64,000 bases of DNA from Phytopseudomonas dryadis (GTDB lineage Bacteria; Pseudomonadota; Gammaproteobacteria; Pseudomonadales; Pseudomonadaceae), in the NCBI RefSeq assembly GCF_004327355.1, contig NZ_QJUM01000004.1, forward strand, positions 62,001 to 126,000. Direction: 5' to 3'. Of the stretch, positions 20,649-30,328 are shown piece after piece (position 1 is the first letter of the stretch; the number at the start of each line of letters is the position of its first letter). A program made the translations under genes and the position numbers. The notes under the pieces are model-generated. The model was given only the letters and a program-made list of their open reading frames with translations, made no database searches and was not told where the DNA came from.

Positions 20649-21797
20649 TCAGGCGGGGTTGAGACAGTAATGCTGGATGAGCTGGCGCAACAACCGCACC
20701 GTCGGCTCCAGGCGGTCGGTGTCCAGGTATTCGCCCGGCTGGTGCGCGCAGTCGATATCGCCGGGGCCGAGCACCAGGGTCTCGCAGCCAAGCTGCTGGA
20801 AATACGGGGCTTCGGTGCCGAAGGCCACTGCCGTCGCGGCATGCCCGGTGAGGCGCTCGGCCAGGCGCACCAGCTCGGCGTCGGCATTCTGCTCATAGGG
20901 CGGCACGCTGGGAAACAGCGGATTGAAGTCGATGCTGACCTGGTGCCGCTCGGCCAGCGGCTGCAGCTTCTGCCGAATCGCCGCCCGCAGCGTTTCGGGC
21001 TGCATGCCCGGCAGCGGACGCAGGTCGAACTCCAGGGAACATTGGCCACAGATGCGGTTGGGGTTGTCGCCACCATGGATGCAGCCGAAATTGAGGGTAG
21101 GCTGCGGCACGCTGAACTGCGGGTTGCGGAATTCGCGCTGCCACTGCTGGCGCAGCTGCATCAGTTCGCCCATCACCTCGTGCATGGCATCCAGCGCGCT
21201 GCGCCCCAGGCTCGGGTCCGAGGAGTGGCCGCTCTGGCCGAGGATATCGATGCGCTCCATCATCACGCCCTTGTGCAGGCGGATGGGCTTGAGCCCGGTC
21301 GGCTCGCCGATCACCGCGGCACGCCCGAGTGGACGTCCAGCCTCGGCCAGGGCCCGGGCGCCGGACATCGAGCTTTCCTCGTCGCAGGTGGCGAGAATCA
21401 GCAAGGGCTGGCGGAAAGGCTGGTCGAGCAGGCCCTGGACGGCCTCGATGATCAGGGCGAAAAAGCCCTTCATGTCGCACACCCCGAGCCCGACCCAGCG
21501 ATCGCCGACTTCGCTCAGGCTGAGCGGATCGCTGTTCCACAAGGCCTCGTCGAACGGCACGGTGTCGCTGTGTCCGGCCAGCACCAGGCCGCCGGGGCCG
21601 CTGCCGTAGGTGGCGAGCAGGTTGAACTTGCCCGCTTCGACCTGCTGCTTCTCGCAGACGAAACCCAGCTCGCTCAACCAGTTGGCCAGCAGGTCGATGA
21701 CCTGCTGGTTGGACTGATCCAGCGCCGGTTGTGTGCAACTGACCGACGGCGCGGCGATCAGCGCCGCGAAGCGATCCTTGAGCGTGGGAAATGACAT
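20649..21797 (-). CDS. argE: acetylornithine deacetylase
   Basis: The 382-residue M20-family metallohydrolase shows the two metal signatures: VLAGHSDTVPF (His/Asp ligands, about 69-79) and LATCDEESSMSGARALAE (Glu-Glu, about 130-147). The dimerisation-domain motif NFGCIHGGDNPNRICGQC follows. It removes acetate from N-acetylornithine to give ornithine. GGAG five bases upstream supports the ATG at 21797; an upstream in-frame ATG at 21848 would add residues unlike the family. It is next to argA, a fitting pathway pair. Confidence 0.94.
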   Translation of the reverse strand: MSFPTLKDRFAALIAAPSVSCTQPALDQSNQQVIDLLANWLSELGFVCEKQQVEAGKFNLLATYGSGPGGLVLAGHSDTVPFDEALWNSDPLSLSEVGDRWVGLGVCDMKGFFALIIEAVQGLLDQPFRQPLLILATCDEESSMSGARALAEAGRPLGRAAVIGEPTGLKPIRLHKGVMMERIDILGQSGHSSDPSLGRSALDAMHEVMGELMQLRQQWQREFRNPQFSVPQPTLNFGCIHGGDNPNRICGQCSLEFDLRPLPGMQPETLRAAIRQKLQPLAERHQVSIDFNPLFPSVPPYEQNADAELVRLAERLTGHAATAVAFGTEAPYFQQLGCETLVLGPGDIDCAHQPGEYLDTDRLEPTVRLLRQLIQHYCLNPA

Positions 21798-21902
21798 GGC
21801 GGCTCCTAGGGTCGGTCGCCTCATCATAAACCAATAGAGCAGCTTCAAGTCAGAGCGTGCAGGGCAATCGCGCTATGGCGTCAGGGCATCGCCCGCACTC
21901 GA

Positions 21903-22008
21903 TGAAAAGCGCTGGAGGCTGGAAAGCTGGACGAGAAACCGCTGTTTCGCGTCGTGCTCGAGCCGCTTTTCGTTCAGCCTCCAGCTATCCAGCGCTGTTT
22001 CCGGCTCT
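21903..22008. repeat. dispersed inverted repeat, copy 4, between argE and pit
   Basis: Arm AAAGCGCTGGAGGCTGGAAA faces arm CAGCCTCCAGCTATCCAGCG, with about 55 bases between. The right arm ends at the pit stop codon, suggesting the repeat serves as the 3' end of the DUF47-pit message. Confidence 0.75.
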
Positions 22009-23273
22009 TAAAGAAAGATCAACATGAAGATTTCCAGGTAGATGATCGCCAGGATCGCACCGATCGGCAGGGTCACCACCCAGGAGGTGAAGATGCGTCC
22101 GACCACCGACAGGTTCAACGCGCCGATACCGCGGGCCATGCCGATCCCCAGCACCGCACCGACCAGGGTATGGGTGGTGGAAATCGGCAACCCGACACCC
22201 GAGGCCGCGACCACGGTGGCGGCGGTGGCCAGCTCGGCGGCGAAGCCACGGCTGGGCGTCAGTTCGGTGATGCCCTTGCCGATGGTGGCGATGACCTTCC
22301 AGCCATAGGTCGCCAGACCGACCACGATACCCGCCGCGCCCATCAGCAGCACCCAGCCGGGCACGGCCGATTGCCCGCCGATGGCCATGTCGCCACCGGC
22401 CTCGATCACACCGACCACGGCAGCCAGCGGGCCAACGGCGTTGGACACGTCGCTGGCGCCATGGGCGAAGGCCATGGAACAGGCGGTGAAGATCATCAGC
22501 ACGGCGAACACCCGTTCGACGCTGGCGAAGTGGAAGTCCTTGTCCGCCTCGGGATCGAGCTTGATGCGCCGCAGCAACAGCATGCCCAGGCCGGCGACCA
22601 GGATGCCGACGCCCGCCGAGAGCAGGATGCCCTGCCCGGTGCTGAAACTCAGGCCGACGTGCTTGAGGCCCTTGGTGAAGGTCATCAGCGCCAGCATGAA
22701 GCCGGTGAGGAACATGTACACCGGCACCCAGCGCTTGGCGTTGCGAAACGGATCATCGGTGTCGATGATCAGCCACTGCACGCTCATGAACAGGCCGAAG
22801 GCGAGCAGGCCGGAGATGAACGGGGTGACCACCCAGCTGGAGACGATCGGCACCAGCCCGGCCCAGTTCACCGCATCCACCGAGACACTGACCGAGGCGA
22901 AGCCGATGATCGCGCCGACGATGGAGTGGGTGGTGGACACCGGCCACCCCCGCAGGGAAGCGATCAGCAGCCAGGTGCCCGCCGACAGCAGCGCCGACAT
23001 CATGCCCAGCACGAACATGTCGGCCGGGATGACATTGGCGTCGACGATGCCGTTCTTGATGGTCTCGGTGACCTGGCCACCGGCCAGGTAGGCGCCGCAG
23101 AACTCGAAGACCATGGCGATGAGGATCGCCTGCTTGATCGTCAGGGCCTTGGAGCCCACCGAGGTGCCCATGGCATTGGACACATCATTTGCACCGACAC
23201 CCCACGCCATGAACAAACCAAAGCAGCAGGCCAGCACGAGGAGTACGAAACCGTAGTCCGCGACAAGAGACAT
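22008..23273 (-). CDS. pitA: inorganic phosphate transporter, PiT family
   Basis: The 421-residue membrane protein has about ten helices and two PiT repeats. The first carries GVGANDVSNAMGTSVGSKAL (about 26-45) and GWPVSTTHSIVGAIIGF (about 108-124). The second carries AHGASDVSNAVGPLAAVVGV (about 268-287) and GLPISTTHTLVGAVLGIG. These mirror-image motifs define the low-affinity phosphate:cation symporters. The DUF47 gene lies 37 bases upstream in the same direction, the usual partner of PiT transporters. Confidence 0.94.
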   Translation of the reverse strand: MSLVADYGFVLLVLACCFGLFMAWGVGANDVSNAMGTSVGSKALTIKQAILIAMVFEFCGAYLAGGQVTETIKNGIVDANVIPADMFVLGMMSALLSAGTWLLIASLRGWPVSTTHSIVGAIIGFASVSVSVDAVNWAGLVPIVSSWVVTPFISGLLAFGLFMSVQWLIIDTDDPFRNAKRWVPVYMFLTGFMLALMTFTKGLKHVGLSFSTGQGILLSAGVGILVAGLGMLLLRRIKLDPEADKDFHFASVERVFAVLMIFTACSMAFAHGASDVSNAVGPLAAVVGVIEAGGDMAIGGQSAVPGWVLLMGAAGIVVGLATYGWKVIATIGKGITELTPSRGFAAELATAATVVAASGVGLPISTTHTLVGAVLGIGMARGIGALNLSVVGRIFTSWVVTLPIGAILAIIYLEIFMLIFL

Positions 23274-23310
23274 AGAAGATTACCTGTAGACCCAGAAAGG
23301 ATGCCGGCGA

Positions 23311-23988
23311 CTAGCGCGCCAGCAGTTGTTCCAGCCGGTTACCGACGCGCTCGGCGCGATCCGCGATATCACCGACCCAGTCGATGATCCGGTAGAGGAA
23401 CATCACATCGACGGCGGGAAGATCCTTTTCCAGCTTGAACAAGGCGCGGCGCACCTCGATCTGCTGGCGGTCGGTCTCGTGCTCGATTTCTTCGAGCTCC
23501 TCGACCATGCGTTCGACCAGGGATGCCTCGCGCCCGGCGAAACCGGCCTCGAGCAGGGAATCCAGTTCCTTCATCGCCTTCAGCGCCTGGGCGCTGGCAT
23601 CCACGCAACGACTGACATAGGCCAGCATCAGCGGCTGCAGTTCGCTGGGGATGGTCATGCAGCGACCGAGCATCAGCCCGGCGATATCCTTGGCCCGGTT
23701 GGCCACCTTGTCCTGGGTGCTGAGCAGTTCCAGCAGATCGGAACGTGGCACCGGCAGGAACAGGCTCTTGGGCAGGTGCATGCGCACGCTTTTCTTGAGC
23801 TTGTCCGCCTCGCGCTCCAGACGCACCATTTCCTGCTGCACCTGTTCGACCCGCGCCCAGTCCTCGACCATCACCGCCTCGAAGAACGGCACCAGGTTGG
23901 CTGCGCATTCATGGGCCTTGGCGATGTGCTGCTGCATCGGCCCGATGGGCGAGCGGCCGAACAGGCTGACGAACGGATTGGTTGGCAT
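23311..23988 (-). CDS. DUF47 (PhoU-like) partner of the phosphate transporter
   Basis: The 225-residue protein begins MPTNPFVSLFGRSPIGPMQQ and is all-helical, with charged heptad-like stretches (EMVRLEREADKLKKSVRMHL; EELEEIEHETDRQQIEVRRA). It carries the E-x-x-x-D motifs that bind metal in PhoU-like proteins. Members of this TIGR00153/DUF47 family sit beside PiT transporters and are thought to regulate uptake. The start is ATG at 23988; no strong Shine-Dalgarno is seen (AGGGGTGACCCC precedes). It forms a two-gene operon with pit. Confidence 0.9.
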   Translation of the reverse strand: MPTNPFVSLFGRSPIGPMQQHIAKAHECAANLVPFFEAVMVEDWARVEQVQQEMVRLEREADKLKKSVRMHLPKSLFLPVPRSDLLELLSTQDKVANRAKDIAGLMLGRCMTIPSELQPLMLAYVSRCVDASAQALKAMKELDSLLEAGFAGREASLVERMVEELEEIEHETDRQQIEVRRALFKLEKDLPAVDVMFLYRIIDWVGDIADRAERVGNRLEQLLAR

Positions 23989-24275
23989 AGGGGTGACCCC
24001 TGTCTGTGAAGAGGCGGCAAGTATACGGATGACATCCGGGGCAAGCCAGCGCGTGTCATCTTTCAGTCACAATGTCGCATCTGGCCGGGGATTTTCCGCG
24101 AACGCCGGGGAAACATCGACGAAGCCAGGGTCATGCACAGCCTAGCATCGTTCGCCAGTACCGTTCGCCGACCTGCATCCGCCGCGCTTTTCCACTACCC
24201 TGTACGGCCAAATGCCCAGGGCGAGCCCTCCGCCCGCCGGACATCCCGCTTTCACCGGTTCACCGAGCCATCGCG

Positions 24276-25646
24276 ATGAATAAAGAAACCGAAATCAAAC
24301 TGCGCGCCAGTCGCGACACCCTGGTCGCCCTGCAGGCGCATCCGTTGCTGAAGAAACGCAACAAGAGCGGCTGGGAGCCGCGCGAGCTGTCCAACCAGTA
24401 CTTCGACACCGACGCGCGCGACCTGGCCCGGGCCAGGGTCGCCCTGCGCCTGCGGCGCGACGGCGAGCAACTGATCCAGACCCTCAAGAGCCGCGGCCAG
24501 AGCGTCGCCGGCCTGTCCGAGCGCAACGAGTGGGACTGGTACCTGAGCGAGGCCGAGCTGGATCTGGCGAAACTCGACGACAGCTGCTGGCCGGCCAGCC
24601 TGGCCGAGCTGGACAAGCAGCAGCTGAAACCGATCTTCACCACCGACTTCCTGCGCCAGCGCGCGGAGATCGCCTGGGGCCGCGGCAAGGCCCGGGTGGT
24701 GATCGAGGCCGCCCTGGACCTGGGCAAGGTGATCGCCGCCGGCCAGGAAGAAGAAATCTGCGAACTCGAGCTGGAGCTGCGCCAGGGCGAACCCGAAGCG
24801 CTGCTGGAGCTGGCCGCCGAGCTGGCCGCCGATCTGCCGCTGATGCCCTGCGACATCAGCAAGGCCGAGCGCGGCTATCGCCTGTTCGACGAGGGCAGCT
24901 ACAACCTGCACCTGCCCGCGCCGGCCCTGCAGGCCGGGCAGAGCCTGGACGATGCCGTCGCCGCCATCGGCTGGTACCTGCTGGGCAGCAGCCAGCGCCT
25001 GGCCGAACAATACCGCCACAACGGTCACTGGCGCCTGCTGGTCGACTGGCAGCAGTGCCTGGTCGACCTGCGCGCGCTGCTCGGCAGCCTTGGCCAGGCC
25101 GCGCCACGCGCCAGCAGCAGCGAGCTGCGCCAGGCCCTCGACAGCCTGCTCGACGACTGGCGTCCGCGCATCCTCGCCGGCCAGCAGGACGAGACGGCGC
25201 GGCACAACGCCCCCGGCCAGTTCGCCAGTGAACTGGAGAACTGCCGCTGGGGCCTGTTCTCCCTGAACGCCTCGCGCTGGCTGCTGGCGCGTAGCTGGAC
25301 CCTGGCGCGCAACACGCGTGGCGATCGCCAGGGCGCCGCGCCGCTGCAAAGCTGGCTGCAGACCCTGATCGCCGAGGAAGGCCGCGACCTGCAGCTCAAG
25401 CGCTACCAGCAACAGCCCGAGGATCTCGCCGAACAGCTGCCGCGACTGGAACGCCTGCTGCTCTGGCTGCACCTGGCCCGTGGCGTGCTCGATGTCGCCG
25501 AGAGCGACCGGCTGTTCGGCGAGCTGAGCAAACTGGCGGAACTGGCCAAGCGCCCGCTGAGTCGAGAAGAGCTGGATCTGCGCATGACCCAGGCACAGAT
25601 CGTGATGAGCCTGAAACCCTGGAAGACCTTGCTTAAACTCAGCTGA
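24276..25646 (+). CDS. CYTH-CHAD domain inorganic triphosphatase (YgiF-like)
   Basis: The 456-residue protein opens with the CYTH signature ExExK (MNKETEIKLRAS). It continues with conserved strands NQYFDTDARDLARARVALRLRR (given in part), LIQTLKSRG and RARVVIEAALDLG-type motifs through about residue 200. The C-terminal half (about 215-456) is helical with scattered conserved His/Arg, as in CHAD domains that bind polyphosphate. E. coli YgiF, of the same architecture, hydrolyses inorganic triphosphate. The start at 24276 puts the ExExK motif at the very N-terminus; the frame is open further upstream to 24072, but that is rejected. Its position near the phosphate transporter fits polyphosphate metabolism. 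Confidence 0.9.
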   Translation: MNKETEIKLRASRDTLVALQAHPLLKKRNKSGWEPRELSNQYFDTDARDLARARVALRLRRDGEQLIQTLKSRGQSVAGLSERNEWDWYLSEAELDLAKLDDSCWPASLAELDKQQLKPIFTTDFLRQRAEIAWGRGKARVVIEAALDLGKVIAAGQEEEICELELELRQGEPEALLELAAELAADLPLMPCDISKAERGYRLFDEGSYNLHLPAPALQAGQSLDDAVAAIGWYLLGSSQRLAEQYRHNGHWRLLVDWQQCLVDLRALLGSLGQAAPRASSSELRQALDSLLDDWRPRILAGQQDETARHNAPGQFASELENCRWGLFSLNASRWLLARSWTLARNTRGDRQGAAPLQSWLQTLIAEEGRDLQLKRYQQQPEDLAEQLPRLERLLLWLHLARGVLDVAESDRLFGELSKLAELAKRPLSREELDLRMTQAQIVMSLKPWKTLLKLS

Positions 25647-25704
25647 AACCATTGGCAGGTAGCCTGCGCCACCTGCCCCGCCCTCGACGACAGGACGACC
25701 GCCG

Positions 25705-26454
25705 ATGTTCAAACACAGCCTGAAATCCATAATCGCGACCTGGCTCACCGGGCTGCTGGCCTTGCTGCCGCTGGCCCTGACCATGGTGGTGCTGGCCTGG
25801 ATCGTCAGCCTGCTGAACAATCTGGTCGGCCCCTCGACCGCCATCGGCCGGCTGTTCGCCGCCCTTGGCACGCCCTTCGCCAGCAACCCCTACCTGGCTT
25901 ACCTGCTCGGCAGCCTGGTGCTGCTGATCAGCCTCTACCCGCTGGGCCTGGCGGTGCAGCTCGGCCTGCGCCGCCCGCTCGGCTGGCTGATCGACGTGAC
26001 CCTGCGCCGCACCCCACTGATCGGCAACTTCTACAACCTGGCCGACCGCTTCGTCGGCCTGCTGGACAAGAAGAACACCGACATCACCAGCATGCGCCCG
26101 GTGTGGTGCTTCTTCGGTGGCGACGGCGTGGCCGTCCTGGCCCTGCAACCGAGCGCGCAACCGGTCTTGCTGGATGGCCGCCCGCACTTCGCGATCCTCG
26201 TACCCACCGCACCGATCCCCATCGGCGGCGGCCTGCTCTATGTGCCGGCGGAATGGGTGAAACCGGCGAACATGGGGGTGGAAACCCTGACCAGCATCTA
26301 TGTCTCCATGGGCCTGACGCCACCGCCCGCGCTGCCCACGCCAAGCCAGGAAGACGAAAACGAAAAAGTTGACGGTAAAGACGAGGCACCCAGGCAGGAA
26401 ACGCTGGCGGTGACCAGCGAACAGCAACCGCCAGCGAAAGCGGACGGCCGATAG
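25705..26454 (+). CDS. DUF502 membrane protein
   Basis: The 249-residue protein has two strong N-terminal membrane segments (WLTGLLALLPLALTMVVLAW and YLAYLLGSLVLLISLYPLGL). The DUF502 core follows: RTPLIGNFYNLADRF (about 112-126), FFGGDGVAVLALQPS and VLVPTAPIPIGGGLLYVP. The C-terminus (about 210-249) is polar and probably cytoplasmic. No enzymatic role is established for DUF502. It lies 58 bases after the CYTH-CHAD gene in the same direction and is followed by a dispersed hairpin, so the two probably form an operon. Confidence 0.88.
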   Translation: MFKHSLKSIIATWLTGLLALLPLALTMVVLAWIVSLLNNLVGPSTAIGRLFAALGTPFASNPYLAYLLGSLVLLISLYPLGLAVQLGLRRPLGWLIDVTLRRTPLIGNFYNLADRFVGLLDKKNTDITSMRPVWCFFGGDGVAVLALQPSAQPVLLDGRPHFAILVPTAPIPIGGGLLYVPAEWVKPANMGVETLTSIYVSMGLTPPPALPTPSQEDENEKVDGKDEAPRQETLAVTSEQQPPAKADGR

Positions 26455-26456
26455 GA

Positions 26457-26521
26457 GCGCTAAAGGCTGGAGGCTGAACGACAAGCTCTTTCGTCCAGCT
26501 TTCCAGCCTCAAGCGCTTTTG
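26457..26521. repeat. dispersed inverted repeat, copy 5, after the DUF502 gene
   Basis: Arm AGCGCTAAAGGCTGGAGG pairs with CCAGCTTTCCAGCCTCAAGCGC, followed by TTTT. It starts two bases after the DUF502 stop, so it may work as a terminator. Confidence 0.75.
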
Positions 26522-26642
26522 ATCGAAGGCCGCTATCGCCTTGGCGATCCTCGGCAGAACGTGAATAGGGCCTTAGCCAGCCCCCGCACAATCAGGCATG
26601 CTGACTTCCGACAGCACCGCCGCCGACCCTTCAGGAGCCCGC

Positions 26643-28427
26643 ATGTCCAGCCTCTCCCCCAACGTCCCCGACCGCCTGCTGGATCTCAACGATCTGCTGC
26701 GCGAACTGGTCGCCCAGGGTAGAACCGCCCAGGAAAGCGCCGAGCAGTGCCTGGCGATCCGCCGCAGTGGCAGCAACAACGAGCTGCATCCGCTGGAGTT
26801 CCTCGCCGCGCAACAGCTCGACGACCTGTCGCGGCCGGGCAAGAAGCTCGATCTGGAAAGCCTCACCCAGTGGCTGGCGCACTATGCCGGCCAGCCCTAC
26901 CTGCGGATCGATCCGCTGAAGATCGACGTGGCCGCGGTCACCCCGCTGATGTCCTACGCCTTCGCCCAGCGCCACAAGATCCTCGCCGTCGCGGTGAGCG
27001 CCGAGGCGGTGACCATCGCCAGCGCGCAGCCCTTCCTGCACAGCTGGGAAGCCAACCTGACCCATGTGCTGAAGCGGCCGATCAAGCGGGTGGTGGCCAA
27101 CCCGGCGGACATCCAGCGTTTCACCGTGGAGTTCTACCGCCTGGCCCGCTCGGTCAGCGGCGCCACCGCCAACGACATGAAGACCAGCCAGGTCGGCAAC
27201 TTCGAGCAATTGCTCAACCTCGGCGCCCAGGATCAGGAGCCGGACGCCAACGATGCCCACGTGATCAATATCGTCGACTGGCTGTTCCAGTACGCCTTCC
27301 AGCAGCGCGCCAGCGACATCCACATCGAGCCGCGGCGGGAACAGGGCAGCGTGCGCTTTCGTATCGACGGCGTGCTGCACACCGTCTACCAGTTCCCGGC
27401 GCAGGTCACCATGGCCATCGTCAGCCGCCTGAAGACCCTGGGCCGCATGAACGTCGCCGAGAAACGCAAACCCCAGGACGGCCGGGTCAAGACCAAGACC
27501 CCGGCCGGCAACGAGGTGGAGTTGCGCCTGTCGACCCTGCCCACCGCCTTCGGCGAGAAGATGGTGATGCGCATCTTCGACCCGGACGTGCTGCTGCGCG
27601 GCTTCGACCAGCTGGGTTTCAGCCCGGACGACCTCAAGCGCTGGGAGAGCATGACCCGCCAGCCCAACGGCATCATCCTGGTCACCGGGCCCACCGGCTC
27701 GGGCAAGACCACCACGCTGTACACCACGCTCAAGCAACTGGCCACCGACGAAGTGAACGTCTGCACCATCGAAGACCCCATCGAGATGATCGAAGGCGCC
27801 TTCAACCAGATGCAGGTGCAGCACAACATCGACCTGACCTTCGCCAGTGGCGTACGCGCCCTGATGCGCCAGGACCCGGACATCATCATGATCGGCGAGA
27901 TCCGCGACCTGGAAACCGCCGAAATGGCCATCCAGGCCGCGCTCACCGGCCACCTGGTACTGTCGACCCTGCACACCAACGACGCCCCCAGCGCCATCAC
28001 CCGCCTGCTCGAACTGGGGGTGCCGCACTACCTGCTCAAGGCCACCCTGCTCGGGGTCATGGCCCAGCGCCTGGTGCGCACCCTGTGCCCGCATTGCAAG
28101 GCACCGCACAGCCTCGACGAAGACGACTGGCAGGCCCTGACCCGCCCCTGGAACGCCCCGCTGCCGACCGGTGCGCAGCGCGCCGTGGGCTGTGCCGAGT
28201 GCCGCGAGACCGGTTACCGCGGGCGTGCCGGGGTGTATGAGATCATGCTCCTCAACGATGGCCTGAAACCGCTGATCAGCGCCGATACCGACCTCACCCC
28301 ACTGCGCCGCCAGGCGTTCAAGGAAGGCATGCGCAGCCTGCGCCTGTCCGGCGCGCAGAAAATCGCCGCCGGGCTGACTACTATTGAAGAAGTCCTGCGC
28401 GTCACCCCGCAAAGCGAACAGAAGTAA
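26643..28427 (+). CDS. orphan type II/IV secretion ATPase, GspE/PilB family
   Basis: The 594-residue protein has the GspE/PilB N2 domain and a RecA-like core. This includes the Arg-finger region [12 protein letters not shown] (about 222-233), Walker [15 protein letters not shown] (about 345-358), the Asp box [18 protein letters not shown], Walker [19 protein letters not shown] and the His box [14 protein letters not shown] tetracysteine zinc motif (CPHC...CAEC, about 481-520) is present. It would power assembly of a pilus or pseudopilus, but no other secretion or pilus gene lies in the window. AGGAG five bases upstream selects the ATG at 26643 over one at 26598. A P. aeruginosa homologue at this locus is also an orphan. 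Confidence 0.9.
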   Translation: MSSLSPNVPDRLLDLNDLLRELVAQGRTAQESAEQCLAIRRSGSNNELHPLEFLAAQQLDDLSRPGKKLDLESLTQWLAHYAGQPYLRIDPLKIDVAAVTPLMSYAFAQRHKILAVAVSAEAVTIASAQPFLHSWEANLTHVLKRPIKRVVANPADIQRFTVEFYRLARSVSGATANDMKTSQVGNFEQLLNLGAQDQEPDANDAHVINIVDWLFQYAFQQRASDIHIEPRREQGSVRFRIDGVLHTVYQFPAQVTMAIVSRLKTLGRMNVAEKRKPQDGRVKTKTPAGNEVELRLSTLPTAFGEKMVMRIFDPDVLLRGFDQLGFSPDDLKRWESMTRQPNGIILVTGPTGSGKTTTLYTTLKQLATDEVNVCTIEDPIEMIEGAFNQMQVQHNIDLTFASGVRALMRQDPDIIMIGEIRDLETAEMAIQAALTGHLVLSTLHTNDAPSAITRLLELGVPHYLLKATLLGVMAQRLVRTLCPHCKAPHSLDEDDWQALTRPWNAPLPTGAQRAVGCAECRETGYRGRAGVYEIMLLNDGLKPLISADTDLTPLRRQAFKEGMRSLRLSGAQKIAAGLTTIEEVLRVTPQSEQK

Positions 28428-28510
28428 CCGCCGGCCAACGGCGCCATGGTCAGCAGACGCTGGCTTGCCCCGCTCACAGTGCAGCATCAGCCAACAGGGA
28501 TACCGTTTTC

Positions 28511-29434
28511 ATGGATATCGGTACAGCAGTCATCTTTCTTTTCGTCGGCCTCGCCTTCGCCGTGGTGTTCATGGGCTTCAAGGTGGTGCCGCAGGGCTCC
28601 CAGTGGACGGTGGAACGCTTCGGTCGCTACACCACCACCCTCAAGCCCGGGCTGAACATCATCGTGCCGGTGATGGATCGCATCGGCCGCAAGCTCAACG
28701 TCATGGAAAGCGTGCTGGACATCCCGCCCCAGGAAGTCATCACCGCCGACAACGCCACGGTGCAGATCGACGCGGTGTGCTTCTTCCAGGTGATCAACGC
28801 GGCGCAGGCCGCCTACGAGGTCAACAACCTCGAACACGCCATCCGCAACCTGCTGCAGACCAACATCCGCACCGTGCTCGGCTCCATGGAGCTGGATGCC
28901 ATGCTCAGCCAGCGCGATGGCATCAACGAGAAGCTGCTGAAAACCGTCGACGAGGCCACCGCGCCCTGGGGCATCAAGATCACCCGGATCGAGATCAAGG
29001 ACATCAGTCCACCCGCCGACCTGATGGCCGCCATGTCCGGGCAGATGAAGGCCGAGCGTATCAAGCGCGCGCAGATCCTCGAAGCCGAAGGCCTGCGCGC
29101 CGCCGCCATCCTCACGGCAGAAGGCAAGAAACAGGCGCAGATCCTCGAGGCCGAGGGTGAACGCCAGGCCGCCTTCCTCGAAGCCGAAGCGCGCGAACGG
29201 GCCGCCGCCGCGGAAGCCGAGGCGACCCGCGTGGTGTCGGTCGCCATCGCCGCAGGCAACGTGCAGGCGATCAACTACTTCGTCGCCCAGAAGTACATCG
29301 ACGCCCTGGGCCGGCTGGCCAGCGCCGACAACAGCAAGGTGGTCCTCATGCCGCTGGAGGCCAGCCAGATGATCGGCGCGGTCGGCGGCATCGGCGAGAT
29401 CGTCAAGGCCACCTTCGCCGACAAGAAGGCCTGA
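28511..29434 (+). CDS. qmcA: SPFH/band-7 membrane protein QmcA
   Basis: The 307-residue protein has one N-terminal membrane helix ([18 protein letters not shown]), then the SPFH domain ([22 protein letters not shown], about 27-48) and a coiled-coil Ala/Glu-rich region (about 175-240, with repeated ILEAEG). It ends with a conserved hydrophobic tail. Bacterial QmcA is a prohibitin/stomatin relative that associates with FtsH and NfeD in membrane microdomains. It is four bases from the next gene, nfeD, a nearly universal pair. Confidence 0.93.
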   Translation: MDIGTAVIFLFVGLAFAVVFMGFKVVPQGSQWTVERFGRYTTTLKPGLNIIVPVMDRIGRKLNVMESVLDIPPQEVITADNATVQIDAVCFFQVINAAQAAYEVNNLEHAIRNLLQTNIRTVLGSMELDAMLSQRDGINEKLLKTVDEATAPWGIKITRIEIKDISPPADLMAAMSGQMKAERIKRAQILEAEGLRAAAILTAEGKKQAQILEAEGERQAAFLEAEARERAAAAEAEATRVVSVAIAAGNVQAINYFVAQKYIDALGRLASADNSKVVLMPLEASQMIGAVGGIGEIVKATFADKKA

Positions 29435-29437
29435 GCC

Positions 29438-29899
29438 ATGCTGGCTTACCTGCAGCACCTGACGTTCTGGGACTGGCTGGCGCTCGGCACCCTGCTGCTG
29501 ATCCTCGAAGTCTTCGGTGCCGGCGGCTACCTGCTGTGGATCGGCATCGCCGCGGCGGCCGTGGGCGTGCTGACCTACCTGATCCCCGGCCTGCCCTGGG
29601 CCCTGCAGTTCATCCTGTTCGGCATCCTGTCGGTGCTCACCGCGGTGTTCTGGTGGCGCCGCCAGCGCAGCGCCGGCAAGGTCTCCGACCAGCCGGGCCT
29701 GAACCACCGCGGCCAGGAACTGCTGGGCCGCCAGTTCGTCCTCCACGAGGCCATCGCCGGTGGCCGCGGCAAGATCAAGGCCGGGGACTCACTGTGGCTG
29801 GTAGTCGGCCCGGATCTGCCGGTCGGCAGCCTGGTCGAGGTCATCGGCCAGGACGGCGTCCTGCTGAAAGTGCGCGCGGCAACCACGACGGCCGCCTGA
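29438..29899 (+). CDS. NfeD-family membrane protein
   Basis: The 153-residue protein has three hydrophobic N-terminal segments (about 8-75, for example WLALGTLLLILEVFGAGGYL and FILFGILSVLTAVFWWRR). A C-terminal OB-fold follows (LLGRQFVLHEAIAGGRGKIK and GDSLWLVVGPDLPVGSLVEV). This is the short NfeD form paired with QmcA, like YbbJ/YbbK in E. coli. It is thought to help build or stabilise QmcA oligomers. Confidence 0.9.
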   Translation: MLAYLQHLTFWDWLALGTLLLILEVFGAGGYLLWIGIAAAAVGVLTYLIPGLPWALQFILFGILSVLTAVFWWRRQRSAGKVSDQPGLNHRGQELLGRQFVLHEAIAGGRGKIKAGDSLWLVVGPDLPVGSLVEVIGQDGVLLKVRAATTTAA

Positions 29900-29977
29900 G
29901 CCGCCCGCGATTACAGTGGAACCAGTCATGCGGCCGCACACTCCTATCATTAGAAATTCCAACAAGGAGTCACCGAT

Positions 29978-30277
29978 ATGCGTCGCTTCAGCCCGTTGCT
30001 TTTTGCCGTACTGTTCATGGCCACGGCCCCGACCTTCGCCGCCGGCCTGCGCGACATCCTCTCGTCAGGGGCGACCACTGCGTCGACCTACCTGACGTTC
30101 AAGGACAACAAGCTGATCATCCCCGCCCAGGACGATGCCAGTAGCTACGTCGCCAGCAATGGCGAGATCCGTGGCCCCTATCTGGAGGCCGCCCTGCAGA
30201 AAGTGCGGGCCGACCATCCGGATCTGCAGGCCAGCGACATGGAACTGGCCACGGCCATCCTCACCGCCGAGCAGTGA
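29978..30277 (+). CDS. exported DUF2388 protein
   Basis: The 99-residue protein has a signal peptide (MRRFSPLLFAVLFMATAPTF, cut after AA at about residue 22) followed by a conserved core (TASTYLTFKDNKLIIPAQDDASSYVASNGE, shown in part). DUF2388 proteins are small periplasmic proteins found almost only in pseudomonads, often in tandem copies; their role is unknown. AAGGAG lies ten bases upstream of the ATG. A perfect 11-bp hairpin follows the stop. Confidence 0.88.
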   Translation: MRRFSPLLFAVLFMATAPTFAAGLRDILSSGATTASTYLTFKDNKLIIPAQDDASSYVASNGEIRGPYLEAALQKVRADHPDLQASDMELATAILTAEQ

Positions 30278-30285
30278 CATCCGCG

Positions 30286-30312
30286 CAGCCCATGGCCTTG
30301 CGCCATGGGCTG
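30286..30312. terminator. bidirectional terminator between DUF2388 gene and gcvH
   Basis: CAGCCCATGGC (30286-30296) and GCCATGGGCTG (30302-30312) form a perfect 11-bp stem with a five-base loop between two convergent genes. The T tract is weak (TTGTG). Confidence 0.65.
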
Positions 30313-30328
30313 TTGTGACATTCGCCCG

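Noticed and set aside
24072-24275. Longer N-terminus of the CYTH-CHAD protein
   Set aside because: The CYTH signature ExExK must lie at the N-terminus; upstream codons have no family resemblance or ribosome site.
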